A DNA stretch of 64,000 nucleotides from Panopea generosa. Its lineage: Eukaryota > Mollusca > Bivalvia > Adapedonta > Hiatellidae. Below are positions 23,890 through 38,399 of this stretch, one piece after another (within the stretch, counting starts at the first letter, position 1; the number at the start of each line of letters is the position of its first letter). The stretch spans positions 248,001-312,000 of the forward strand of contig CM055900.1 of assembly GCA_029582155.1 (NCBI GenBank), written 5' to 3'. The position numbers and the translations under genes were made by a program. A model generated the notes under the pieces. It had not been told where the DNA came from and did not search any database. It saw only the letters and a list, made by a program, of their open reading frames with translations.

Positions 23890-25900
23890 AGAATAAAAGT
23901 TTCATGTCAAGATTTTAGAATTTAGATATACGTCTAAATAGATATTATTTTGAATTAAGTTTATCACATATTTTACTGAATTATGATATAACGTCGTATA
24001 ACAATATAGTGACACAGAAACTGACTTATATTTCTATTATTCAAAATCAGCCCCCTGTCATATTTAATAAATGTTATATACAACAACCCTTAGATATTGT
24101 TCTAAGTTTTATGGGAAATATATAATATTGTAGCATTGCCAAAGTTTATTTCTGACCTCAGAATACATTTGAGTATACATGTATATGGTATTTGCTGAAC
24201 AATAACATGAGATGATTCGGAATAAAGTACCTATTACAAATTACATAAGATATATATTTCTTCATAGCATTACAGTATCGATGTCGAGGTGACAAACATA
24301 ACAATTAATTAACAAGCATCTACTCGTAAATTTGTTATTCATATATTCGCTAAAGCCACAAACCGATTTTACATTGTATAATTCTGAATGAAATATTTTA
24401 CATAATTGTCTTAAAACCGTTGCATTTTAACTACTTTAAGTCAAACTCGTAGTTTATAGCAAAGAAACAATACATGTCAATTTGAACAGTTTGCTGATTA
24501 AATAATTGCATCTATCTAATGGGTCTTTACACTCTATTGTATTCCATTAGCCAATTTGCCTAATTAAATGGTCAGCTTTGTTATTATTTGGATATCTGAT
24601 CCGCTGTGTATATCGCCTTTTTGCGCTAGACGAATTAATGTTCTGAAAAATTCTACAGACACCACTTCTCTTTGTATGTCATTTAATGTGTTGTTATACA
24701 TGACAGCATACAATCACTGTTGGAATAAACCATTGAAACATTCATTTATCAAATGCAGGAAATAAAATATGACTTCATGTTGAATTACGATGAAATTATT
24801 CAAAATTGCTGACTGAATCATCAAAATAATGTTCCAACCGAAACTACTACGTCACACGCACCTGCTACGGAAATGAATATTTTTCCACTGTGATCAATTT
24901 GTAGCGGTTTGTATTTTATGTAAAATACTGTTAAAAGGTAACGAAACTTAAGAATATATTATTTATGTTGGAGCTTGGTAGATAGTAATTAGTTTATAAT
25001 TCTTCATATGCCTGCGAACACACAGCATAAAGTAACTTATTATGGATTTGCGTTAGGTTTTACATACAGGATGATTGGCCAAACGCGACGGACATCTGTC
25101 TATCATAGTATGTGTATTTTTTATTTATATTTTAATTGTATTTTTTAAATTAAATACTATAAATATCCCACATTCCCAGACAACATTCTCCTATTTGTTT
25201 TGCCTGGAAATTAGAGAAGAATAACAGCTCAAATACAAGCACTTGCGCCAGGTGATTAGTATATAATGCACGTAGTACTTTGTGTGTGTGCTTGTTTTGT
25301 TTGTTGTTTTTGTTGGTGTTGTTTTCAGTGTGTGAAGGATGTTCTTTTAATATAATTTCAATATAGCAATATTAACATAGAGGATAAAAAACTCCGAAAA
25401 CATTCTGCTTTTTTATAAGACTGTATTAGGATGTACTTGGTTTTGGTGTTTATGTGATGTGTGTGTGTGTGTGTTTTATGGAGAGAGGTTATATTGTAAC
25501 ACTATTCCTATAACAAACAATATGAACATAGAATATGTATTTCACACACACATTTCCTATTTCATATGACTAGAAGTATAGAGCTGAATTATGTGTAAAG
25601 ATTGAAGTAGTCATTTTCAATCGTTAACAACAAATCAAAATATTGACTGTTTAAAGCAACAACATAAAGATGCGTTTTTGCCGTGATCCTGCCTACCAAC
25701 ACAAAATAACAACTACCCGAACCTTTTTATCTAATTTGGAAGCATTTGTGTATCATGAATTTAAATCTGACAAAAAGGCACCAACCCATATATAAAATAC
25801 TGGTTCGGAGCAAAGCATACATACATTTTTAAGGAGCTGTCCAAAATCTATGATTGTATCTTTAAATATGCTCATATCGGCACGAAAATCTTAAAACGGT
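23890..25900. other. A2-private AT-rich stretch, no gene
   Basis: No counterpart in A1 was apparent and I recognise no coding sequence. Short GT-rich tracts occur at about 25,278-25,330 and 25,458-25,474. The 65-codon frame at 24,568-24,765 has no recognised family. Confidence 0.5.
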
Positions 25901-27125
25901 CAAGTGGAAAACTCAAATACGACAGTCTCCGTGTACGTTTATGATTTTGCTATTGTTTCGTTTTGGCTAGCGCCCGTGAGCGATTAATATCGATGATATC
26001 GCATCAGCTGCTTCCGAAACAATATAATCTCTCAAACTATAATAATTGAATTCCATTTATCATCTAAATGATCAAAGAAAAAAAAATTTACAAACAAAAT
26101 CGAAATCTCTGTATCGAAATCGAAAACTGTACACGCAGTTAAATCATGTACAAAACTGCCGAGCTTTCCGTTATACGAGTTACTGCTCTGATCAGAGACA
26201 TATGTATATATTAATTAAGTCACGGATCAGATCGTTTATGAGACTTACATATTTATTTCAAATTTTGTCATGTGCAATTATAGATTTATGTGGTACTTCT
26301 TTAAAAGGACGTATAAATCATCTATATTTAAACTTCCAACCACTTTAAGGTGATCCATTCATTCTCCCCGTTATAGGTAAGACATCGGTCGGGAGAACCA
26401 CCCCGCCCCCAGCATTTGCCCGTCACAGTCTACAAACAATTTTATATTATAAACATTGAAAACAGGAGTAAAGTGTAAAGTACATGTGATGCAACACGTT
26501 TTTACATTTTTTTACTATTTAATAAACCACACGATTCAATGGTTAAGAGATCATTCTTAAAGATCTGAAATTAATATAGTTTAGTACGTGGTATTTATAT
26601 AATGTACTAATTCACTCTGTATTCATACAGTATGATAATAAGACCGAGTAAAATCGAGCTAGAAATCGGCCTGAGGTACTAATAGGTAGGTTTATATGGT
26701 TTTATTGCACAAAACGATATATATAAAATACATTATAATGTAAGTATCGCGTTTACCTGCTGAGGTAAGTTAGAAGTCTTCCCAAATGAAGTCAATTTTG
26801 AGAGGCATAAGAATTTATTTTTAAAAAAAGTCATGTTTGCGTTTACAAATAACAGGTTCAATCAGAAAGAGTTTAAATAATAGAATGTACTGCAGATACC
26901 ATACTTGAACAAGATACAAACATGAGTAGGCCAGAATTAAACAAACAAACAATATGTAACACATTATTTCATTGTTACCAACATAGAGAATAAATAAATG
27001 TTGGTTAAATGTGTGGCTCAGAATGTACTTCAATTCACATAGGATTTGGTTAGTTTAAACTTGCGTTTCGCTGTGTCTGTTATTTCTCTTCAAGAAAATA
27101 TTTAATATAGATTGAAATATTTGAT

Positions 27126-28560
27126 TTACACATCCACTCCCACCCCCAAAATTGTTTCTTTCCAGTGGAGTACAAACATAACATAAAAAATAGTCAGATA
27201 GTGGTCTGCATCACCAGTCATGGCTGTGTGAAAAGTAGGGTAGATCAGCATACCATTATACTTTAATCCTCGGACAATACAGCTAAACAGGATTGCTACG
27301 AAGCCATTTCTGCATAAATAGACAAAGGTTAGCCCGTTTCCAAGTTCTACATGTGTATGATCAAACTCCTTCCATGTGTTTCCTGGTAAGTATATATGAT
27401 AAATTAAGATTTTCGTCATTGCATTGTCATGGTCAGAATATTTCACATCAAATTACAGCCGATGTAAAGGATCAGTTTTACCTTTTGGGATTACCAAAAT
27501 ATAAGTTTTCTTAAGTCTATCAAATATGTACACCGACAATTAAAATAACAAAACAAACAAAAGCAAACTGATACATAACTTTAAAGAAACACTCACACAC
27601 AAAAACTATGGAATAACCATTAATTAACCGATATATATTGTAGTTTTCTGTCGTTTTTCTTTATAATGGTATTAAACTAATTTTCTTATCATGTGTAACT
27701 AAAGATGATATGTATCGCGCTAAATAAGTAATACAGAGTTATCATAAACGGCCTGCATGTGTATTCAACTATAAAGATCAGCACCGTGTGTCTTTAAGCT
27801 GTTACTGACGACGGTGATGACTAATTTAGGAACACACTTAGTTAAATTTAAAGATTCGATAACGGTGGATAAAACGCATTCAAATGAAATTGAGCCCAAA
27901 ATCGTGATTGAATTCGATTTGATAAATACTATTATCATCATGGGTTGATGTGTTCATTGTTAAATTTTACTTTCTTGTTCATAATATGACGATCGTTTGG
28001 AATTTAAAGCGAAACCTTCCGTTGGAAACTTCCAGTAGATAAGTCGTTCCGCGGTTGCACGTCTCGGGAGACGCACGTCGTACTACAATTACTACTTGTT
28101 TATCTTACCTATATCATCTCTGCTTCGGCCAGTAACTCATTCGACGACTTCAAGTATGAGGAAATGTCAAAAAGCTTTTACTGAAAGCCAAATGTTATGA
28201 GTAACGTTTGCCCCTTTTGTTCACTCTGACCAATATATCATAGTAGCTTACATTAGATTCAGACGAACGATTACATATGCACACCTCCCAGACAGTTTTA
28301 TTAAAGGCAACTGCGCGGTTTTATCGAAGAATAAAGGTTCAAAACGTGTATAATACCTATATTGGAGCATGTTTTTATTGCCAACAATCAAGCACGAGCT
28401 AATACTTGTCTAATTGATCAGACACATTTATAGATGTTTTAAGAATTGTAGTTGCCAAGTTCATAGATAGGTTATGACGTTATAATTCTCCAAAGACCAG
28501 GAGAACATCCATATTGGATAAAAGGGCACTACCAATTTGATATACTGTCATAATCGCTTA
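27126..28560. repeat. Best-conserved A block, A2 copy
   Basis: This is the partner of 12,830-14,300. An antisense frame of 106 codons (27,126-27,446) aligns collinearly with A1, where a stop interrupts it at the VYLC position. Differences are spread over all codon positions, so I do not call a gene. The final 280 bp (28,271-28,550) is almost identical to A1. Confidence 0.8.
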
Positions 28561-30949
28561 TGAAAAAGTATATCCGTATATCTGTTTATACTCACTTAGC
28601 ACTGTGCACTGTGGAAGTATTAGAACGATTTATGAACGATTTGGCAGATATTTATTTTTGAAAGACGAGTTTTCTCTAGTAATACATTAAAATTAAATCA
28701 AGTAATGCATTTAGTTACCCATTTTAACTAAATCAATGCAATCATTTAATTGACCTTTGAAAATATGAATGAAATATGGATCGCAGGAAACTGGGCACGC
28801 AAACTCAATAGTATTTTCGTCAGCATGAACAAAAGAACTGGCAACTTTTTTGCGTTCAGAAAAGGTCCATACGATAATATTTCTGTAGTTCTGAGCACTT
28901 ATGTAGTATTTTGCGTGAAATAATAAGGTAAATCGATAGTATAGACTGATGTAATTCCTTCTTTAAAAGACACAGTTTTATTCCAGACATTTGAGCATAG
29001 ATCATATTGAAATAACATAACATATCGATAATTTACTTGATTGATTATAACATAATAATATATGTCATTTCAATCAAAACTCAGAACATATACGACAGTA
29101 AGCTTTAAATCAGAGAGCAATTTTAATAAACATTAAAACATATTTTTATGTGCACAAATGTGCAAATAAACAATTATATCTGTAAAACCAGTTCTCTTAT
29201 TTTCCCTAAATAAATCGTTTTACCACTGAGTCTTGTAATATACGTAGACTGGTTTATACACGTTAACATACATTAAACTATTCATCTTATTGAGTGATGC
29301 CGTTGACATAGTACAGTTGTAGGACCATATCTACAAAATTACAAGCAAATAGAAAAACTTATTGCAATATACAAAAACAACCTTGAGTCACACGAAAATA
29401 AATGGGGAAGACATGTAAACTATAATAACGAAAACTATACTGCATACAGCTTCTCATCTTCTCATCTGTAAATTTTCACTTGTCTTATCTTTGCTCTTTC
29501 TCTACTTTCTTTTACCCGTTTTTAATATTTCCTTTCTAATTAACCCTTAAAATATAACTTATTAGACATCGTATGCCTGTTATAATATCTAAAGTTATTA
29601 AGTAATGTGTTAAATTTCAAAATTACATAGATTGTATTGGTACATAAACAGTTTTCGTATATCATTGTATTGTGTCTTACATGAAATAAAATATATTTAT
29701 CACCAAAAAAAGAAGATAAAAAAGGAATATCATCCTGGTCTGGAATGGAAATTAGACAATCAATTTGGAATTTGTCTAATTCCCCTGGGTGTGCCCACCG
29801 CCCCTACCTCTGTAGAGGAATGTTGCTTTATGATATGTTTCAAAACACTAGAACACGCGTGGTAGCATAATTTTAAAAAGGACAGTTATATGATTTGTTG
29901 ATTTATCTGAATTTGTTTTGTTGAATCATGAACTGGCACAATAAGATTACGTCAACGTATATGTGTTATCATGTCACTCCCATTACCTACAGTTTTATAA
30001 GTATCATTCAATGTTATGGATTACAAAGCTCATTTTAGATCCCTTGACGTCAACATATATTTTAAGAATAAATTTAACCGCCTTGAGATCGATTAACATT
30101 CAATTGTGACTTATTTAGAGTTATTTGTTCTCACCATAGTGTGAACTAATTATGGCTTGAACAAAAAATTCCAGTATAGAACTTTTATTTCCAGTGAACT
30201 TCAGACTAATATGACGTTACTAGTATACATATATGTTATTAAATGTCTCTCTGTGGGACAATACCATGGAAAGGGAATTGTATTCGTATCTCACACTAGT
30301 GTTCTTTCAGGTCATTAACAGACGCGAAAGTATGTTGAAATGTAAATACGGTCATTCGAGAATGATCTACAGCAAAACATGTTTTCAGTTTGAATTGTCA
30401 GGGGGTATTTATGATGACGTGGACGTGTTAATGGATCTTCAAAGATATAATGGAACAAACAATTAGGCTAAAGAATGTGGAATGGTTCAGCGCTCTTAAA
30501 CAATTTACATAATGTAGGGCGTTACTGGGAATTAAAACATTTCACGTTTATCGTTCATAAGTTATTATTTATGATTTGAAAATATAAAAAAAACTTACGG
30601 AATGTGTTAAATGATCCAGATAATTTGTAAAAGATCAAACACATCTGGCCATTAACTATTTATAATAAATTGACCATCAATTATTCATGTATACTGCAAA
30701 TTAAGACGTTATTAGGATATAGGGGTCTCGCCCATTTACAAACAAATAAACAGGCATATATACATACATTATATTGATATATACTATGATTTAATAATAA
30801 CGAGCTCCTCCTAAGTAAAGGTTATGATATACTATGTCATTTTAAGCAAACAAACGCACAGTTCTGCAAACATATGACAATAAAAACAATAAAACAATTG
30901 CCATTTAAACTACTACATTATACATTATTTACATCAAAGTTGTCAAAAA

Positions 30950-33900
30950 ACAATATGTTCATATATGTATAAAAGCATTAAGCCTTGGTGGTCTTAACGC
31001 AAATAAACTTTTTGTCATTTTCATTCTACCGAGAAGGAAATAAATATCAAATTTAAAAATCGAAAAGTATTTTTATCATTTTATTTTATATTTCGTTTTC
31101 AATTTGAATATATTATTGTGGTGCTTCTGTTTTTTACGAATATTAAAAAATAAATCAAATTTGTTTCTTAATGTCCTGATTCAGAATCACAAACTCATTT
31201 TATTTTAAACATTAGAGGTTTTAAACAGAAATTTCACTAATATTGATACGATAATAAATAACAATGAACTATTTACCAAAAAGATTTTTTATGAACGCGT
31301 ATATAATACCAGCAAAATAATCGATTAAACTACGCTTAACAACTCATCTCAAAAATGTGTAGTAAGATCTGAAAACAATAACAAAGACCATCTTCCTTAC
31401 AACTTGGTCTTATTCGTAATTAAATAGTAACACGAATGTGCTGTTGTTGTAAGTAAACACAACAGAATATAAACAATGAGACTATAAATGTTAAATTTTC
31501 CCAATTGTGAAAATAGGTATATATTTATCCATCGGAAGATTATCGTAAAAAAATGATATTGTTTTGTTAGTATCTGACGAACTTAAGACACTGTGATGAT
31601 GAATTAGATTTGTTGGATAGTACATTGAAATTCTTATTAACATTACCATTTTAAAAGTAACTTTTCTTTCAGGATTCTATCATCACATTGTTCTTACGTG
31701 GCATTCCGACTATGTCTTGCAATAATATATTGTCGGAGATGAAATATACATTTATAAGGGATCACATATAATTCCATTTACGACTTCTCGTATTGTGGTT
31801 TGATGATAAGAGCAGACTGTGTCACAAACCATGGCATCAATGTTTTGATTCCGACTCAAAATGTCAAAAATGTCAGATTCAAATAACATATTTTTTAATA
31901 ACCAAATTACTATATTTATTTGAAGAAACACACAGTGTTATGTTTATTTAACGGAAATATCACAGGATCACAGTTCCTACCCAAAATTGTATCTTTATCG
32001 TGTTTAACAAAGATAACAAAGATGTAAGATGTATTTTGAGTGTGAGCCCGATTCTTAACTCAAAGTATTGATGGACGTAAGACCTGGTTATCTCCCCTGC
32101 CATAGTATTACCATTGATCGTTCAGATCTGTTCACACTGGTATTATACTTTATTGTTATTAACAGTACAAGCATTGTTTGTTTTATGATGTGTTGGGAAC
32201 AGTATTCTCTAAATGCTATATTTTCGGTTGCACACATGTTTTCTCGTTGGGTGTATACGAATTATTGACATGTCCGTATGACGACTAAACTTTTAAGTTA
32301 ATATAACTATAGTAAAGACATTTTGAAACCTGTTTAACCGGTCTTTATACCGCTTACGGTAATTACTGATGTATATGTCATAATATGCTTGGAAAACCAT
32401 TATTAGCCGAAACTGTTGCTTAGTTAAGCTTGTTTTGTTTCATTGCAGTAAAGTGTATGAATCTAATAGTTTGATTAACAGTAATAATGTTCACATGACT
32501 ATAATATGCTCTGCTATCAATTTTCCTTTTATTGATGATATACTTTTGAGACATGTTATATCTTGAATTGTTTATTTTATAACCTTCCATTTGTTATTCC
32601 CTAGTTGGAAAGCTAGTAAAGCTTAAAAACTAATTATCAAGCACAACTCCAATAGAATGTATTTCAACATTTATTGTTAGGAAAATGATTAATACATGGC
32701 AGAAAAAGGTCATATTTGTTATGAGTCAAATGTCTCAACTTTTGGGAGTAACGTAAATGTATGTAAATCTCAACTATTATAAACTTTAGAAAATGAAAAT
32801 ACTTTTATAGTTCTTGGTGTTTGGGTTTATTCTTCAATTTACAAAAAGAAAGTATTTTTATATATAAAGTTTTGGTAGTAAAACGTTTTTTTATGCTAGC
32901 TTCAATCCATGGATCGTTAGTTCGAACCACCGCCTGGCCATAGTCTCTGTAATAATAAGGGGTTATAAACTTTGTTCTACGACAATGAGAATGGTCAAAT
33001 TGCCAATTTCCCTGCAGTATGGTCTAACAGCCCAATGCAGGAAATAAAGCTGCCAAAATACTCTGCAAGATACTGAGATTGATAAATACGCTGCAAAATG
33101 GTCACATTTCACTATTCTCTTGCAATATGGTCGAAGTTTTCAAATACCATGCAGGAATGGCCTAAACGCTATTTACCCTGCATTATTGTCAGGGATTGGA
33201 AATAGCAAAAGAAAAACTACGAATATAATGATATTGAATAATGATATTGATAATTCTAATTAATGTTTTTTGTATGTATTGTTACAGAAGTTTCCATCTT
33301 GAACGCATATTTACATGTTTTTGCACATCTAAATATCATCTCTATCAATCATGTTATTTTGCCCTAAACAAATCTTTATCTTGCAGTACGATTAAAGTTT
33401 TATTGTTTTCAAAATTGTATTCATTAAATGCTTAAAGAATGAACAGTATAATCATATACAAATAATTTTAATATTACAAAGTATAAATGAAACACATGGA
33501 ATCATGACGACATAGATTACACACGTATACATTATTGGTTAAAATGATTGCATTAACAAGGTGGTAAACTAATCAATCAATTAATTCCAATCTTTCATGA
33601 TTGCTTCGTTTAAACATACGTTAAAAACGTATCGAAAGTCAATTAAATATGCATAAAGCACTCGAACAAGCTGTAGTCTGTAGAAGAAACATATTAAATT
33701 AAATTTATCAAAATTGCTGAACCATTATTGGTATATCTTAATGTTTTAAGTTTTCGATACATTTTCTTTACATCTGTTGAGTTAAATCACACTTTTTGGA
33801 ATGATTAAATGATCGAGCGAATATATTTATATATAAGTGAATAAATTAAATGTGTAATGTAATTAATGCAATCAGGCACTGTAATCACAAAACATCTCAA

Positions 33901-35243
33901 CTTCAGTATACGCCCAATCTCACATATCGTTTTCATTTCACATAACTATTACTGAATAGCATTACATCACTGTCAGTAAGTGTTATTACATTGATATCAA
34001 TAACCCTGGTCTTCAACCATTTATATAGTATTGTTAATAAAACAATTCTGAAATATGGGCTTAAGTGCTTAATCACGTTATGGATACGGGAACAGATCTT
34101 TTTGCATATAAACATAAAACGAGAGTCCTGTTTGATTTAAATCGGTAGATTATGGTAATTCTTGAAATTGAATTGAATTTCTGGTCCTTTGTGATCACTG
34201 AGCTCGATCAGTGTTGTTTAGAAACGGAAAACTGTTTATCCAAGTACCAGGAGAAGGAGCGTTCAACATTACTCATGACACAATAAAACCAAGTCGGCTA
34301 CATATTTCCTTGTTGCTTTCTGAGCGCTTCCATTGAATCGTTAACATTAATCGACTTTAACTTCTTTCATAACAAAATAGGTGCTGCGAATAAACATTCT
34401 GAAAACGAGCTTATATCAAATGTTTGATAGTAAGGTAAAACAGATGCACCTGGATTTGACGACCAGCTTTCAAGTGGAGTGGAAGTTTCGCGTTTTAAAA
34501 AGCAAGGTCGCCAAACTTGTGTTCATTGAATAAGTATCATTTATATATTTCATACGCAGATAAACTTCTACAATTATTTATGGCAACAAGTCGAAGATTT
34601 TCGGTGGCGTCCAACTTCAAAATTGCTGTACACCATCTAGCATTAAAAACAAGCTGGTAATAGTCCAGATGTCTTGTGCATAATATGGATTGTATCTCTT
34701 TAAATAGTTATACCATGTATAAATTGTATATTTAATACATTTACTAAAGCGAGGATGTTGTGAAACGATAATTTGACTTATTATTGCAGACTTCTCATTT
34801 TATTGAAGGTTGTATGTTCACTACACCAGCTTGTAGCTCGAAGCTTATCTGTGTATTAATACGACCGGATTTATGTGAATATTTCATCATTTAAAACGCT
34901 AAACACTTCAGTTAATTTTAGTTAATATTTAGTGATATTATTTTTTGGTGAATTAGTTACAAAATAAGCAGGAATAAAATTGTTTGATATGCATTTAGTA
35001 ATCCATTGTATGGACGATTGAAATTTGTTAAGTCTTGATAAGGAATATGCATCAAACAATTGCTCCATATCATAGTTAACTTCGTACAATGTAGAGGTTA
35101 ACTGTAAAAACACAAAGAACTTGTTGAAAGCGTTTTACATATATGGATGTCACGCTCTATTTTTGTAAGATATGTTTAGCAATATATATTTTTTATAATG
35201 TATGTTTTACTTAATACCTAATGCTAGCCTTTTAATGTATGTT
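30950..35243. repeat. Copy X1, left part
   Basis: Blocks match the other X copies: 31,170-31,270 with 49,825-49,915 (gtcctgatt...), 31,400-31,480 with 40,735-40,800 and 49,290-49,340, 32,330-32,700 with 51,870-52,250, 33,884-33,920 with 41,697-41,730, 34,160-34,270 with 41,975-42,070, and 34,790-34,920 with 44,132-44,268. No intact gene is visible. A run of CCTGCAxxATGGTC-like short repeats lies at about 33,000-33,180. Confidence 0.75.
32905..32965 (+). mobile_element. tRNA-related SINE remnant (B-box-like)
   Basis: gatcgttagttcgaaccacc carries a TTCGA B-box-like core. The following tctctgtaataat and ctttgttcta segments recur at 52,490-52,550 in X3. The shared position implies insertion before the X copies separated. 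No cloverleaf can be folded, so it is not a functional tRNA. Confidence 0.4.
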
Positions 35244-36689
35244 TAGTTCGGCAGATACAGCACGGAACCTTGCACGGAAGTGTATAGTAAATGTTTTTGG
35301 TGATTATGGTAGTTTAAGCATTGCCTATCAAAATTAAGCTTGATAACATCTTATCATCATTGAGCATTTTGAAATATTCAAGATGGCCGCCAATATGGCG
35401 ACAAATGAATTGAAAATTAGGTTTTCCGCACATTTTAGTTTTAAAAGTGTAAATAGAATGTTTTCAATTAATTGATTTTATTAAGTAAATATGTCACTAC
35501 CATCTAAAATATAAAACTTACACAATTGACAATATATGCGAATAAAATATTCTTGAATAATGTCGGATATTGTCCACATTTCCCACTACAGCGATATAGG
35601 CATATATACAGCTGTAACAGTTGTAATACCTTGGTGCAGTCTATCTATGTTCTTATCAAACTACATATTTTGTAATTAGTAATAACTTTCACGTGGAATA
35701 GAAAAAAGGTAAACTTTATGTTCATGTTAATGATAAATATACAGTTGTCGGTCATAATGAACATGCTATTATTTGCTTGGGTAGCGAACGTGTTGAATGG
35801 AAAGAAGTTCCCTGAGAATGTCATATCATTATTTAAGCAGTTGAGCTGTTTATGCGGAACATTTTAATAATAAGAGTTGGAAACTGATCTAACAATTTCG
35901 CCGAGAGAAGCAAAACAACGAAGTAATGGGTAGATGATGTAATAAAACCTTGTTTATAATGATTATGTACATCCGAGCTGAGAGAAAAGCTGACAACTTT
36001 GCATTTGGTAGCAGTTAAGCTTATGATGCTATATTTTTTCGAAGCTAGCCATATATGAATTACGCACGGTATGGAGTCTACAACCTCAGGTCCATGGAAA
36101 GTCCTTCATAATTTTATGAAGAATGATATGCTTATTGAAACCACAATCGTGAGATATAAAATGACAAGAGGGGAATATTTGGGATTATTCTGAAGTCAGA
36201 ACCCTAACCCTATTTAATTTGATTTATTTGTTATAATATATATGCCATAAATACAAAGATACATCAAGCACATTAACATACAATATTACAGAAGCATTAA
36301 CATGTATTTTAAATAATATATCAAACTAGTTATCTATTTAATATAATATATATCAGCTATCACAGATTAATATTTCATCTTGTTACACAAGTAGACAATT
36401 TAGTTAAAATATTGATTAATAATTTTGAGACATATATATTTCACAGGATAATCCATAAAGTTTTACAACTTATTTCCAATGGGGCCCTTTTAAGAATACT
36501 GTCATGGATAAAAATATTGGCATTTATTACAAAACTTATGTTCATCTCTGTTTCATATCACAGAAATTATACTTTGTTATTTATCAAGTACATGTATAAT
36601 TAAAGTATGTATCACAGCTATAAATCAACATTAATAACAATAAACAGCTTTTTAATAAATAAATAAATTTCTTCATTTCTTTTTTAAAT

Positions 36690-37430
36690 TAGAATGTTAT
36701 GCTTTTTTCTATTTTTCCTTAATAGTATGGGGTAATTGATTCCAATCCAGAGTGCCATTATAAAAGAAAGTTGATTTTGTAAAACTATTAACATATGGCA
36801 CAATCAAATTAAATGCATTTCCTCTAGTTGCATAGACAGCTTGCAAACGTTTCTTTAAGATAATACGGACATGAATTGTTAAAACTCTTATGAACTTGAT
36901 TCGATCTGTATTGTCTATTTCTATTTTCAATGCTAAGTATTCCAAGATCTTTAAAATCCGACGGCGGACAAAGAAGCTCTACTATCATAGCTGTATATAA
37001 ATCTAATCATTTTATTTGGAACAACTTGTTACTTTTTCTTAAACGTTTTTTGTAAGACCACTATACCATGAAGAACATGCATAATCAAAATGACATTGTA
37101 TTAAAGAATTACAAAGAGTCTTCCCAAGGGATAAATTTAAGTAGTGTTTATGTCTATATATCTATTTTTTTTCTAGAATTAACCTTTTAAACAATATTGT
37201 TCACAATGGATGTAGCAGACAAATCATTATCCAATATTGCACCGAGATATTTGACTGATGTTTGTGCTTGTATGGTGTGACCATTACAAAGCACTGAAAA
37301 TTGTTTTACTTTAGCAAGCCTGCGATTTGGCACAAATAATATACATTCTGTCTTGCCAAGATTAAATGACAGTTTATTGTCTATTAACCACTTATTATAA
37401 TTCATTGCCTAAAACTAATGACGTTAGGAT
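36690..37430 (-). mobile_element. LINE reverse transcriptase fragment, antisense and deleted
   Basis: On the minus strand, NKWLIDNKLSFNLGKTECIL (about 37,340-37,400) is followed by VKYLGAILDNDLS (about 37,220), then TLCNSLIQCHFDYACSSWYSG (about 37,055-37,116) in another frame. The C-terminal FTKSTFFYNGTLDWNQLP lies at about 36,730-36,790. This is the thumb and C-terminal region of an animal non-LTR reverse transcriptase. The stretch between 36,950 and 37,050 is shortened and the frame is broken several times. It appears nested inside the TIR element. Confidence 0.8.
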
Positions 37431-37599
37431 CTTTATGTGAGAAAAGAATTCATAGAAACTAAGATGTTTACCTAGATTTCGACAGATATTCGCCATTCAG
37501 CACAAAAAGTATCACATGCTCTAGTACAGACATGCAGGGACTCAACCTTAGTATGCCAATTCCAGCTCAGAAAATAGTTTTAAAAGTAACAGAAACGAC

Positions 37600-38010
37600 G
37601 CCAACTGATAGCATTCATGTGGAACCGTGAAAGACATACACACGCTCATAAGCTTGTTACATATATCGGAGAAAATGATATACCAGTTGAGATAAATAAG
37701 TATATTGTTATTAAATGGGATGACATTAAAATCACACACGAGGAGGCAGATAATATCCCTTGCACAAGTGATCATAACAGCACATATGAACAGAGGCATA
37801 ACAGCAATTTCAAATGATACTGATGTATTTGTACTTTAACCTCATCATTATCTTCAGGAAACTCTAATAAATCTGTGCTGAAGGGGATCGCATGTCAAGG
37901 AACTGTAAACATAAATATAACGACCATGGGCTGTCTGGTTGCAATAACATGGTTAGGTATTATGGTATCGGAAAATGAAAAGTTTTAAAACATATGAGGC
38001 TTCAGTAGTC
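37600..38010 (+). pseudogene. Remnant of a transposon protein with HEEAD/DTDV/GC...GIGK motifs
   Basis: The reading passes through NDIPVEINKYIVIK and THEEADNI (about 37,670-37,755). After a frame change come AHMNRGITAISNDTDVFVL (about 37,780-37,838) and, further on, GLSGCNNMVRYYGIGK (about 37,928-37,973). I recall an uncharacterised transposon-associated animal protein type with HEEAD, DTDV and GCDT...GKGK in this order. The GCDT position reads GCNN here. Stops and frameshifts separate the pieces. The recall of the family is from memory and unverified. Confidence 0.6.
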
Positions 38011-38399
38011 ACTAAAGTTTGTATGCATACTTTAAATACTTTACCACTAATAACAGATTCGGTAATTTGTTTGAAATGCAAAAACAGCTCACATATAGGT
38101 ATGTATATGGAAACAAGCATTGGATTCTGACCAACAAAGCTTTGCTACCAAAGCACTTTCCTAAGAAAGTTCCAACAGAGCATTTTCTCCTGCAGAATAA
38201 TTGAAAATGATCAAATGTGAACACCCGATATCATAAAATGACATTCAGACATTCTGGATATTCAAATAAATCAAATGGCAGTATTTTTAAAGACCATGGC
38301 TTTTAGTTGCAACTGTATTTGTAACCTAAACACCAAACACATCAAGCGTATGAATATGTTTATACTTTATAGTAATTTCCATCTTAAATGCATTTCCAA

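Larger units (their letters stand above)
17441..30890. repeat. Segmental duplication copy A2
   Basis: This is the head-to-tail partner of A1, with anchors in the same order. Private content includes the 24-bp array (17,865-19,572), the 54-bp array (21,891-22,214) and the antisense LINE at 23,150-23,880. Compared with A1, the region between 17,765 and 17,865 has lost several hundred bases. An extra partial copy of the terminal block (22,440-22,800) sits mid-unit, again suggesting that A units consist of two older half-units. Confidence 0.85.
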
